From assembly GCA_021824055.1 (NCBI GenBank), contig JAKALV010000074.1:1-12416 (forward strand): a DNA stretch of 12,416 bases. The letters are read 5' to 3'. The position numbers and the translations under genes are program-made. The stretch comes from Acidobacteriota bacterium (GTDB lineage Bacteria; Acidobacteriota; Vicinamibacteria; Vicinamibacterales; SCN-69-37). Under the pieces are notes generated by a model. The model searched no databases and had not been told where the DNA came from. It was given only the letters and a program-made list of their open reading frames with translations. This document shows positions 1 to 7,398 of this stretch, one piece after another. Each line of letters begins with the position of its first letter. The first letter of the stretch is position 1.

Positions 1-939
1 ACGCAGCCCGGTGTCCAGCGCGGTGTTCGCCGCTTTCTGCAACTCTGGATCGAGCGAGGTCTTCACCGTCAGGCCGCCCTCGTACACGGTCGTCGCCCCG
101 TACTTCTCCTGCAGGTGCTGCCGAATCAGTTCGGTGAAGTACGGCGCAATGGACGTGGGCCCCGAATAGCCGCGCAGCACGATCGGCTGCGCGCGGGCCT
201 CGTCGGCTTTCGCCTGCGTGATGTAGCCCTCCTCGACCATGCGGCGCAGCGTGTACGCCTGGCGCTCCCTGGCGCCCTTCATGTTGCGATACGGGCTCTG
301 CAGCACGTTCCCCTGAATGATGCCGGCCAGCATGGCGGCCTCCGCCAGCGTGAGCTCCTTGACCGGCTTGCCGAAATATACCTGCGACGCGGCGCCCATG
401 CCGTACGCGCCGTGACCCATGTTGATCTGGTTGCAGTACATCGCGAAAATCTCGTCCTTGGTGAAGCGCTTCTCGATCTGCAGGGTCACGAGGGCTTCCT
501 TGATCTTGCGCTCCGGCGTCTGCTGAAAGCCGACCGCGTCGGGAAAGACGTTGCGGGCGAGCTGCTGCGTGATCGTGCTGCCGCCCGCGAGCCGCTGATG
601 GATGACGTCGCGCGCCAGCGTGACGAGCGTGCGCGTGACGTTGATCCCGGAGTGGCGAAAGAAGTCGGCGTCCTCCGCGGAGAGAATCGCCTCCCGCAGC
701 ACGACCGGGATGTCGGCGTAGCTGAGGATCTCGCGCCGTTCCGTCGCGAGCTCGCCGACAACCGCGCCGTTACGTCCCAGAATCCGCGTCGTGACGCTCG
801 GCGCGTAGTTGGTGAGCGACGGGAGGCCCGGCAGATCCCCAACAAACGCGAACATCACGCCGCTGGCGACACCAAACAGCGAGGCCGCGATGAACAAGGC
901 GGCCAGGCCGGCAACTCGGAGAGTGGGTGATCGAAGCAC
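1..939 (-). CDS. Class A penicillin-binding protein (PBP1A-like), N-terminal part
   Basis: Bifunctional peptidoglycan synthase of the inner membrane: it polymerises lipid II glycan strands and, through a C-terminal transpeptidase domain lying beyond the window, cross-links them. The 313 visible residues begin with a short cytoplasmic stretch and a membrane anchor (about residues 9-31). The glycosyltransferase family 51 domain follows, with EDADFF-RHSG at 89-98 (catalytic Glu89), GGSTITQQLARN at 119-130, ERKIKE at 143-148, and QINMGHGAYGM followed by YFGK around 171-191. The transpeptidase domain is about to begin at the edge (TVKTSLDPELQ). The start is uncertain. GTG at 939 is chosen because a TACACT -10-like box lies 9 nt upstream; an in-frame TTG at 963 would add eight residues, and an in-frame stop lies further upstream. 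The gene diverges from dnaK. The family call is certain; the 1A subtype is likely. Confidence 0.93.
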   Translation of the reverse strand, partial: MLRSPTLRVAGLAALFIAASLFGVASGVMFAFVGDLPGLPSLTNYAPSVTTRILGRNGAVVGELATERREILSYADIPVVLREAILSAEDADFFRHSGINVTRTLVTLARDVIHQRLAGGSTITQQLARNVFPDAVGFQQTPERKIKEALVTLQIEKRFTKDEIFAMYCNQINMGHGAYGMGAASQVYFGKPVKELTLAEAAMLAGIIQGNVLQSPYRNMKGARERQAYTLRRMVEEGYITQAKADEARAQPIVLRGYSGPTSIAPYFTELIRQHLQEKYGATTVYEGGLTVKTSLDPELQKAANTALDTGLR

Positions 940-948
940 GAAGGGTCC

Positions 949-954
949 AGTGTA
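949..954 (-). promoter_or_regulatory. Possible -10 box for the PBP gene
   Basis: TACACT on the minus strand is separated by 9 nt from the GTG start at 939. No convincing -35 lies at 16-18 bp and no Shine-Dalgarno sequence precedes the GTG. If used, the transcript would be leaderless or nearly so, as proposed for the genes at 4590 and 8676. The evidence is a motif match only. Confidence 0.3.
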
Positions 955-975
955 CCGGTCCAAAGGAAAATAGTT

Positions 976-996
976 ATTGACTCACTTTCACTCAGA
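976..996. promoter_or_regulatory. Degenerate HAIR-like operator (putative HspR site)
   Basis: The HspR operator consensus is CTTGAGT-N7-ACTCAAG. Here ATTGACT (976-982), exactly 7 nt (983-989), then ACTCAGA (990-996) matches 10 of the 14 specified bases with the correct spacing. The site covers the -35 box and most of the promoter spacer, the position expected for steric repression. ACTCA also occurs as a direct repeat at 980-984 and 990-994, one helical turn apart. The motif is degenerate, so the main support is its coincidence with the promoter and the hspR gene downstream. Confidence 0.55.
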
Positions 997-1006
997 TTTA
1001 TATACT
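977..1006 (+). promoter_or_regulatory. Sigma-70-type promoter of the dnaK operon
   Basis: A -35 box TTGACT (977-982) and a -10 box TATACT (1001-1006) are separated by 18 bp; each matches the housekeeping consensus at five of six positions. Transcription would start near 1013, leaving an mRNA leader of about 57 nt before dnaK. Use of a vegetative promoter fits control by a repressor (HspR, encoded third in this operon) rather than by a heat-shock sigma factor. No CIRCE element (the HrcA operator) is present in the gap. Confidence 0.75.
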
Positions 1007-1011
1007 CTAAG

Positions 1012-1023
1012 AGACTAAAGTCT
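1012..1023. promoter_or_regulatory. Small inverted repeat at the dnaK transcription start
   Basis: AGACT (1012-1016), two bases, then AGTCT (1019-1023) form 5-bp arms centred just after the predicted transcription start. It could be a second operator half-site or have no function. The rest of the leader (1024-1056) can form only weak 4-bp GC stems (CCCG 1027/CGGG 1037 and GCCC 1042/GGGC 1051) that leave the ribosome binding site AAGGAG (1057-1062) free. Confidence 0.3.
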
Positions 1024-1069
1024 TAACCCGCATGGACGGGAGCCCGCCAAGGGCAAAAGGAGAAATGTC

Positions 1070-3001
<1,932 letters not shown>

Positions 3002-3006
3002 GTCCC

Positions 3007-4110
3007 ATGGACCTGTATCAAGTCCTGGGTGTGCCGCGCAACGCCGCTCCGGCGGACGTTGAGCGTGCATACCTGCGGCTTGCGCGGCGCTATCACCCCG
3101 GGATCAACCCGGGTGACGGCGTTTCGGCTGAGCTGTACCGGCGGGTACAGGAGGCGTACGCCGTGTTGGGCGATCCGGACCGGCGTCGCGAGTACGATCG
3201 CGGCGCGTCGCCGGCGCCGGCGGCCACGATCGAAGCCACCATGGCCTTTGAAGGATTCGATTTTTCCTCACTCGCCGAGGGCGCCGCCGCCGCGACGTTC
3301 TCGGAGCTGTTCGCGGACGTGTTCCAGGACGCCGCGCGCCGTGTCTCGGCTCCCGAACAGGGCACATCGCTCGACATCACGCTGCAACTGTCATTCGAGG
3401 ACGCGGTCCGGGGCGGTCAGTTTCCCCTGTCCGTCACGCGGTCCGAACGCTGTGGCGCCTGCGGCGGCACCGGCCATGTGCCGCGTCCACCGGTGCCCTG
3501 TCCGCAGTGCGCCGGCGCGGGTTCACGCCGCTGGGCGCGAGGTCACATGGTGTTCAGCAAGAACTGTGAACTGTGCGGCGGCGTGGGACAGATTCTGAGC
3601 CACAGCTGCCGCGTCTGCGGCAGCTCGGGCGTGCAGGCGAGGAGCGAAGTCGTGACCCTCAGCCTGCCGCCGGGGGTCGAGGACGAGGCGCGGATCTCGG
3701 TGCCGGGCCGCGGCCATGCCGGCGCGCGCGGCGGGTCGGCGGGTGATCTGTACGTCACGATCGAGGTCGCGCCGCATCCGTACCTGCGTCGCGAGGGCCG
3801 GGACCTGGCACTGACGCTGCCGGTCGCGGTGCACGAAGCCGCGCTGGGCGCGCGGATCAACGTGCCGACCCTCGATGGACCGGTGGCCCTGAAGATTCCG
3901 GCGGGCTCGGCATCGGGGCAACGATTGCGCCTGCGGGGCCGCGGTGTCCCCGGCGATGCATCGGGCGCCGTGCCGCCCGGAGATCTGGTCGCCGAACTGC
4001 AGATTGTCCTGCCGCCCGTGCGCGACGAGCGGTCGAAAGAACTGCTCAGGGAATTTGGACGCTTGAACGACATCGACGTTCGTCGCCATCTGTTCGGCGG
4101 CGCGTCGTAA
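3007..4110 (+). CDS. dnaJ: Type I DnaJ (Hsp40) with non-canonical HPG motif
   Basis: Co-chaperone that delivers unfolded clients to DnaK. In order: J domain (about 1-62); a short linker with FxxLFADVF, resembling the DIF motif of the Gly/Phe region but poor in glycine; a cysteine-rich zinc domain with four CxxC pairs (C149/C152, C165/C168, C187/C190, C201/C204), the fourth reading CRVCGSSG; then the two C-terminal beta domains. The length is 367 residues, normal for type I. The J-domain HPD tripeptide, needed to stimulate DnaK ATPase, reads His30-Pro31-Gly32 (RYHPGINPG), so the key Asp is absent. The ATG lies 5 nt after the dnaK stop with no good ribosome binding site, implying translational coupling. 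The family is certain; whether it activates DnaK normally is open. Confidence 0.94.
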   Translation: MDLYQVLGVPRNAAPADVERAYLRLARRYHPGINPGDGVSAELYRRVQEAYAVLGDPDRRREYDRGASPAPAATIEATMAFEGFDFSSLAEGAAAATFSELFADVFQDAARRVSAPEQGTSLDITLQLSFEDAVRGGQFPLSVTRSERCGACGGTGHVPRPPVPCPQCAGAGSRRWARGHMVFSKNCELCGGVGQILSHSCRVCGSSGVQARSEVVTLSLPPGVEDEARISVPGRGHAGARGGSAGDLYVTIEVAPHPYLRREGRDLALTLPVAVHEAALGARINVPTLDGPVALKIPAGSASGQRLRLRGRGVPGDASGAVPPGDLVAELQIVLPPVRDERSKELLREFGRLNDIDVRRHLFGGAS

Positions 4111-4120
4111 GGAGCACACT

Positions 4121-4534
4121 ATGCCAACCAGAAAACCTGTCACCGGCAAGGGGCTCTACATGATCAGCGCCGTGGCGCAGAAGTACAACATCCACCCGCA
4201 GACGCTGCGCCTCTACGAGCGCGAGGGCCTGTTGCGGCCGTCGCGGACGGAGGGCAATACGCGCCTCTACTCGGATGACGACCTCGCCGAGCTCGAGACC
4301 ATCCTCGCGTTGACGCGCGATCTCGGCGTGAATCTCGCCGGCGTGGAAATCGTGCTGAACATGCGCAAGAAAATGGAGCGCATGCAGAAGGAAGTCAACG
4401 AGTTCATGCACTACGTGAAGGGCGAACTCGCGAAAGGACTGGGCGACTGGGAGCAGCGCCTGAACACCGCGCTGGTGCCGACGACCACCGCGGAAATGAG
4501 CGAGCAGGTACACGGTCACTCGACCAACCACTGA
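4121..4534 (+). CDS. hspR: HspR-like MerR-family heat-shock repressor
   Basis: DNA-binding regulator of 137 residues. The N-terminal winged-helix MerR domain (about 13-80) reads YMISAVAQKYNIHPQTLRLY, then EREGLLRPSRTEGNTRLYS. The IHPQTLRLYEREGLL segment and Arg-Thr-x-Gly-Asn-x-R wing are those of HspR, which represses chaperone genes at HAIR inverted repeats. A short helical, coiled-coil-like segment follows (about 80-115), with no effector-binding domain or metal-binding cysteines, and a His-containing tail. AAGGAG (4109-4114) overlaps the dnaJ stop, 6 nt before the ATG. Position as third gene after dnaK and dnaJ is the classic HspR arrangement, and a HAIR-like site sits on the operon promoter. 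The family is firm; the HspR identity is strongly supported by context. Confidence 0.9.
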   Translation: MPTRKPVTGKGLYMISAVAQKYNIHPQTLRLYEREGLLRPSRTEGNTRLYSDDDLAELETILALTRDLGVNLAGVEIVLNMRKKMERMQKEVNEFMHYVKGELAKGLGDWEQRLNTALVPTTTAEMSEQVHGHSTNH

Positions 4535-4569
4535 CCGCGCATCAAAGCCGCATCGAACGCGGCGATGTC

Positions 4570-4578
4570 TGTTATTCT
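4570..4578 (+). promoter_or_regulatory. Extended -10 element just upstream of the ATPase gene
   Basis: TG-T-TATTCT (TG at 4570-4571, -10 at 4573-4578) is an extended -10 ending 11 nt before the ATG at 4590. No Shine-Dalgarno sequence is present in the 55-nt gap after hspR. The predicted start near 4585 would give a leader of only a few bases. A 5-bp GC hairpin (GCCGC 4547-4551 / GCGGC 4559-4563) precedes it without a U-tract. No clear -35 is seen. Confidence 0.4.
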
Positions 4579-4589
4579 GTGACCTCGCC

Positions 4590-5483
4590 ATGTCGTGCGA
4601 AATCTGCAACGGAACCGGATGGACGGTCGGAGAGCGCGGCGCTGAACGGTGCCGCTGCTGGCTCGATACCGTCACCACGCGCCTGATGGACGAGGCGCGC
4701 ATTCCGCCGCGGTACGCGCGCTGCCAGCTCGACAACTTCGTCGTCTACCCCAACGAAAAACTGCAGAACGCCCTCGCGCAGGCGCGACGGTTTGCCGCGG
4801 CGTTTCCCGCCACGACCAAAGGGCTCTGCCTGATCGGCCCGCCCGGGATCGGCAAGACGCATATCGCCGTGTCGGTCATGCGCCAGGTGATCCTCGAGAA
4901 ACGCGCGCGCGGACTGTTCTACGACGTGCGCGATCTGCTCCGCGTGATCCGTTCGACATACAACCCGGTGGTCCGCACGGCGGAGATGGACATCCTGCGG
5001 CCGGTGATGGACGCCGACCTCCTCGTGCTGGACGACCTCGGCGCCGAAAAACCCTCCGAATGGGTCGAAGAGACGATGAACCTCATCGTCAACACCCGCT
5101 ACAACGAGAAGAGGCCGACGATCTTTACGACCAACTACATCGATGTCCCGGACGAGACCGATCTCGACTCGTTGAAGGTGCGGGTGGGGTTCCGGATGCA
5201 CTCCCGGCTGCACGAGATGTGTGATTTTCTCGAGTACGACGGCCCCGACTACCGCATGCTGCCGCCCAACGCGGGGCCGAAGGACCTGACAACGCTCTAC
5301 CAGGAGAACAAGGGGCGTCGCGTGCTGCCGTCACGTACTCGCGGACCCGCCCGAGCCCAGCTCGGCAGCGGCACGTCGAGCCTGATGCAGGATTCTCAGG
5401 CGCGCGCGATACGCGAGCGCGAACAACGCCTGGCCGATCCGCGCGAGCTCAAGTGGCCGGGCGGTAAGGCCGGACGCGGGTAG
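4590..5483 (+). CDS. DnaC/DnaI-like AAA+ ATPase with N-terminal zinc finger
   Basis: Predicted ATPase of the DnaC/DnaI/IstB group; relatives load replicative helicase or serve mobile elements. The N-terminus has a compact zinc-binding signature, CEICNGTGW (C3, C6) and CRC (C21, C23), comparable to the zinc-bearing N-terminus of DnaI. The AAA+ core has Walker A GPPGIGKTH (83-91), Walker B LLVLDDLGAE (Asp148-Asp149), a sensor-1-like IFTTNY, and a likely arginine-finger or sensor segment VGFRMHSRLHEM. The last 60 or so residues are basic and low in predicted structure. The length of 297 is near the family norm. No transposase or phage gene lies nearby, which argues against an IS21-type IstB role and for a chromosomal helicase-loader-like role; this is an inference. 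The start ATG lacks a ribosome binding site but is preceded by an extended -10. Confidence 0.85.
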   Translation: MSCEICNGTGWTVGERGAERCRCWLDTVTTRLMDEARIPPRYARCQLDNFVVYPNEKLQNALAQARRFAAAFPATTKGLCLIGPPGIGKTHIAVSVMRQVILEKRARGLFYDVRDLLRVIRSTYNPVVRTAEMDILRPVMDADLLVLDDLGAEKPSEWVEETMNLIVNTRYNEKRPTIFTTNYIDVPDETDLDSLKVRVGFRMHSRLHEMCDFLEYDGPDYRMLPPNAGPKDLTTLYQENKGRRVLPSRTRGPARAQLGSGTSSLMQDSQARAIREREQRLADPRELKWPGGKAGRG

Positions 5484-5518
5484 TCCAGGGTCCAGGGTCC
5501 AGAGTCCAGGGTCCAGTG
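5484..5518 (+). repeat. Heptamer tandem array filling the gap before hemW
   Basis: Five contiguous 7-bp units of TCCAGGG type: TCCAGGG, TCCAGGG, TCCAGAG, TCCAGGG, TCCAGTG. The array begins at the first base after the ATPase stop codon, and its last unit supplies the GTG start codon of hemW. The whole intergenic region is therefore repeat, and hemW has no separate ribosome binding site beyond what the repeat offers (AGGG at 5508-5511). Confidence 0.9.
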
Positions 5519-6697
5519 AAGCTCGGTCTTTACGTTCACATTCCGTTCTGCCAGCACATCTGTTCGTACTGCAATTTCAATCGCGGTCTGCTCGACGCGG
5601 ACCTGAAGCGGAAGTACGTCGATGCGCTCGTGACAGAGATCACGGCTAGTGGGGCAGTGGGGCAATGGGGCTGTGGGGCAGTGGGAAGCACTGCCTCATT
5701 GCCTCATTGCCCCACTGCCCCATTGGTTGATTCGGTGTTTTTCGGCGGCGGGACGCCATCGCTGCTCGAATCCGGAGAAGTCGCGCGCATCCTCCGCGCG
5801 TGCGGCGAGACCTACTCGCTGACGCCCGACGCGGAAATCACGCTCGAAACCAATCCCGAGACCGTCAGCGCCGAGCGGCTCGCGGCGTTTCGCGAAGCGG
5901 GCATCAACCGCATCAGTTGTGGCGTGCAGTCGTTCGATGACGAGGAGTTGAAGAAGCTGGGGCGAATTCACTCCGCCGAGAAGGCCGTCGAGGTGATTGG
6001 GGACGCGAGGCGCGCCGGATTCGCGAGCGTCAGTCTCGACCTGATGCTCTGGCTTCCGGGACAATCGCCCGCCAGCTGGTACCGGACGGTGGACCGCGCG
6101 ATAAGGCTCGGGCCCGATCATCTTTCGTTGTACTTATTGGAGCTCTATCCGAACGCGCCGCTCAAAGAAGAAATGGCCCGGGCGGGCTGGTCGCAGACGC
6201 CGGATGACGATGCCGCGGAGATGTACCTGGAAGGACTGACGCGGCTGGATGCCGCGGGGTATGTCCAGTACGAGATCTCGAACGTGGCCCGGCCCGGCCA
6301 TCGGTCCCGGCACAACGTCAAGTACTGGCAGAGCGGCAATTGGCTTGGATTCGGGTGCGGCGCGCACTCCACGGTGGACGGGGTGCGTTGGAAGAACATC
6401 GCGGCAACCGCGGAGTATGTGGCGCGGATCGCATCCGGGCAGGACGTGCGGCAGGATGTGCAGATCTTGTCGCCGGCGAGCCGCGTCGAGGAAGCGCTGT
6501 TCACGGGATTGCGCCTGAATGAGGGCATTAATGAGTCGGCATTTGCCGAGCAGTGGGGAATTTTCCCTTGGGATCGCTACGGCGATGCGCTGGAGCCGCG
6601 GATCGAAGCCGGGCACGTGTGGCGTTGCGCGGGCAGCTTTGGTCTCACGCGGTCGGGCATGCTTGTGGCGAACGATGTTTTGTCCACGTTCGTTTGA
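5516..6697 (+). CDS. hemW: Radical-SAM heme chaperone HemW
   Basis: HemW binds heme and a 4Fe-4S cluster and delivers heme to respiratory proteins; it is often mis-annotated as oxygen-independent coproporphyrinogen oxidase. LYVHIPFCQHICSYCNF holds the cluster motif Cx3Cx2C (C12, C16, C19). Position 21 after it is Phe rather than the fourth Cys of true HemN, favouring HemW. Further marks are FFGGGTPSLL (75-84), ETNPET, RISCGVQSF, LPGQSP, YEISNVARPGHRSRHN-x2-YW, GFGCGAHS, and the C-terminal LTRSGMLVANDVLSTF typical of the family. The GTG start (5516) fits the family N-terminus; no in-frame ATG lies upstream. Residues 46-70 (GAVGQWGC to CPTAPL) are an extra low-complexity stretch encoded by a palindromic 8-mer repeat, placed in the loop before the FFGGGTPS strand. 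Everything else is intact, so the enzyme is probably functional. Confidence 0.93.
   Translation: MKLGLYVHIPFCQHICSYCNFNRGLLDADLKRKYVDALVTEITASGAVGQWGCGAVGSTASLPHCPTAPLVDSVFFGGGTPSLLESGEVARILRACGETYSLTPDAEITLETNPETVSAERLAAFREAGINRISCGVQSFDDEELKKLGRIHSAEKAVEVIGDARRAGFASVSLDLMLWLPGQSPASWYRTVDRAIRLGPDHLSLYLLELYPNAPLKEEMARAGWSQTPDDDAAEMYLEGLTRLDAAGYVQYEISNVARPGHRSRHNVKYWQSGNWLGFGCGAHSTVDGVRWKNIAATAEYVARIASGQDVRQDVQILSPASRVEEALFTGLRLNEGINESAFAEQWGIFPWDRYGDALEPRIEAGHVWRCAGSFGLTRSGMLVANDVLSTFV
5651..5725 (+). repeat. Palindromic 8-mer element inserted in frame in hemW
   Basis: The left arm (5651-5682) is four 8-mers: GGGGCAGT, GGGGCAAT, GGGGCTGT, GGGGCAGT. The right arm (5690-5721) is four complementary-type 8-mers: ACTGCCTC, ATTGCCTC, ATTGCCCC, ACTGCCCC. 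A 7-nt loop (5683-5689) separates them. The arms pair at 28 of 32 positions, giving one long hairpin. The block 5651-5725 is exactly 25 codons, preserves the reading frame and encodes residues with no counterpart in the HemW family, including two extra cysteines (53 and 65). Confidence 0.85.
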
Positions 6698-6704
6698 AAA
6701 CCGC

Positions 6705-6733
6705 TTGCGGGCAGAACGCCCGGTAGGTAAAGT
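6705..6733 (+). promoter_or_regulatory. Candidate promoter of the first secreted paralogue
   Basis: TTGCGG (6705-6710), 17 bp, TAAAGT (6728-6733) resembles a vegetative promoter, with three and four matches of six. It lies between the hemW stop and the strong ribosome binding site of the next gene. A small inverted repeat, CGGGC (6708-6712) / GCCCG (6718-6722), overlaps the -35 and spacer; it could be an operator or a weak hairpin after hemW, but no U-tract follows. Motif evidence only. Confidence 0.4.
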
Positions 6734-6766
6734 AAGGACTCTTTTCGGAACGTTTGCCCAAGTGGC

Positions 6767-6773
6767 AAGGAGG
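6767..6773 (+). promoter_or_regulatory. Consensus ribosome binding site fixing the start at 6780
   Basis: AAGGAGG, 6 nt before ATG 6780, is the best Shine-Dalgarno match in the window. It decides the start: the open frame extends upstream into hemW, but only the product beginning at 6780 has a signal peptide. Confidence 0.85.
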
Positions 6774-6779
6774 CTTTTC

Positions 6780-7325
6780 ATGCGTCGCTCGTTCGTTACG
6801 GTCGGTTTCGCGGTGCTGGTTGGCGCGTCGATCGTTCAAGCTCAGTCCCAGCAGCAGGCACAGGCGGCTCCCCCCGCCCAGCAGCAGGCCGCCGCGGCAC
6901 CCGCTCCCCAAACACCACCCGCTGACCCGCTGAGGTTCACTACCGACGATGCGGCGATAATCGTCCAGGTCGCTCCGGGCAAGGGTGCGGATTTTGAGTC
7001 GGGCTATAACGCGATCATCACGTCGCTCAACGCCAGTGCAACGCCCGAGCTGAAGGCGCTCGGTGCGTCGATGAAGATCTTCAAGGTCTCGGCGCCCATT
7101 CCGCCAGAGCAGCCGTCGTTATACATTGTTTTGGTCACGGGCGCGTCAAAAGTCCTCAGCTACAACTACGGCAAGATCATCTACTACTCGGGCAAAGAGC
7201 CGGGCACCGAGTACGCCGGCATCTTCCCGAAGCAGGAAGACGCGACGGCCGTGTATACGAAGATCAAGGATGCGATTGTGCCGAACGGCATTAATCCCTG
7301 GCCGCTGGCCAAGATCGGCGGCTAG
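6780..7325 (+). CDS. Secreted protein of unknown function (paralogue 1)
   Basis: A 181-residue exported protein that I do not recognise as a named family. It has a Sec signal peptide (positive MRR, hydrophobic core, likely cleavage after Ala21 in VQA-Q), then a Gln/Ala/Pro-rich flexible linker (22-50). A compact domain (about 51-181) follows with apparent order beta (AAIIVQVAPG), alpha (DFESGYNAIITSL), beta (MKIFKV), beta (LYIVLVTG), alpha (DATAVYTKIKDAI). That order resembles a ferredoxin-like or dimeric alpha-beta barrel fold; this is an inference from pattern only. There is no lipobox and no obvious catalytic motif. It is paralogous to the product at 7399: both share F-T-(T/S)-D at the domain start (53-56 here), (K/R)IFK in the middle and a helix of the form AVY-x2-(I/L)KDA near the end. 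The strong ribosome binding site suggests good expression. Confidence 0.8.
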   Translation: MRRSFVTVGFAVLVGASIVQAQSQQQAQAAPPAQQQAAAAPAPQTPPADPLRFTTDDAAIIVQVAPGKGADFESGYNAIITSLNASATPELKALGASMKIFKVSAPIPPEQPSLYIVLVTGASKVLSYNYGKIIYYSGKEPGTEYAGIFPKQEDATAVYTKIKDAIVPNGINPWPLAKIGG

Positions 7326-7350
7326 CGTTTCCGTTCGAGAGGTTCTGACT

Positions 7351-7386
7351 GGGCGCCTTGCCTGCGGGTGAGGCGCCCTTTTTATT
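7351..7386 (+). terminator. Strong intrinsic terminator / possible attenuator
   Basis: GGGCGCCT (7351-7358) pairs perfectly with AGGCGCCC (7371-7378). The stem can extend inward by two G-T pairs and two C-G pairs to a TGCG tetraloop, and it is followed by TTTTTATT (7379-7386). The U-tract is contiguous with GGAGAG (7387-7392), the ribosome binding site of the next gene, leaving no room for a separate promoter between them. Confidence 0.9.
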
Positions 7387-7398
7387 GGAGAGACTTCC

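Noticed and set aside
115..930. 271-residue frame on the plus strand opposite the PBP gene
   Set aside because: The minus strand encodes a clear glycosyltransferase 51 domain. The plus frame has no recognisable domain and shadow-type composition.
4547..4563. GC hairpin after hspR as a terminator
   Set aside because: The stem is only 5 bp and no U-tract follows. An extended -10 for the next gene is the better-supported signal here.
4590..5483. IstB of an IS21-type element
   Set aside because: No istA transposase, terminal inverted repeats or target duplication are visible, and the N-terminal zinc finger is closer to DnaC/DnaI-type proteins.
5484..5721. CRISPR array
   Set aside because: Repeats are contiguous 7-mers and 8-mers without unique spacers, and no cas gene is present.
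5516..6697. Oxygen-independent coproporphyrinogen III oxidase (HemN)
   Set aside because: The fourth cysteine of the HemN CxxxCxxCxC motif is absent, and the length and C-terminal pattern are those of HemW.
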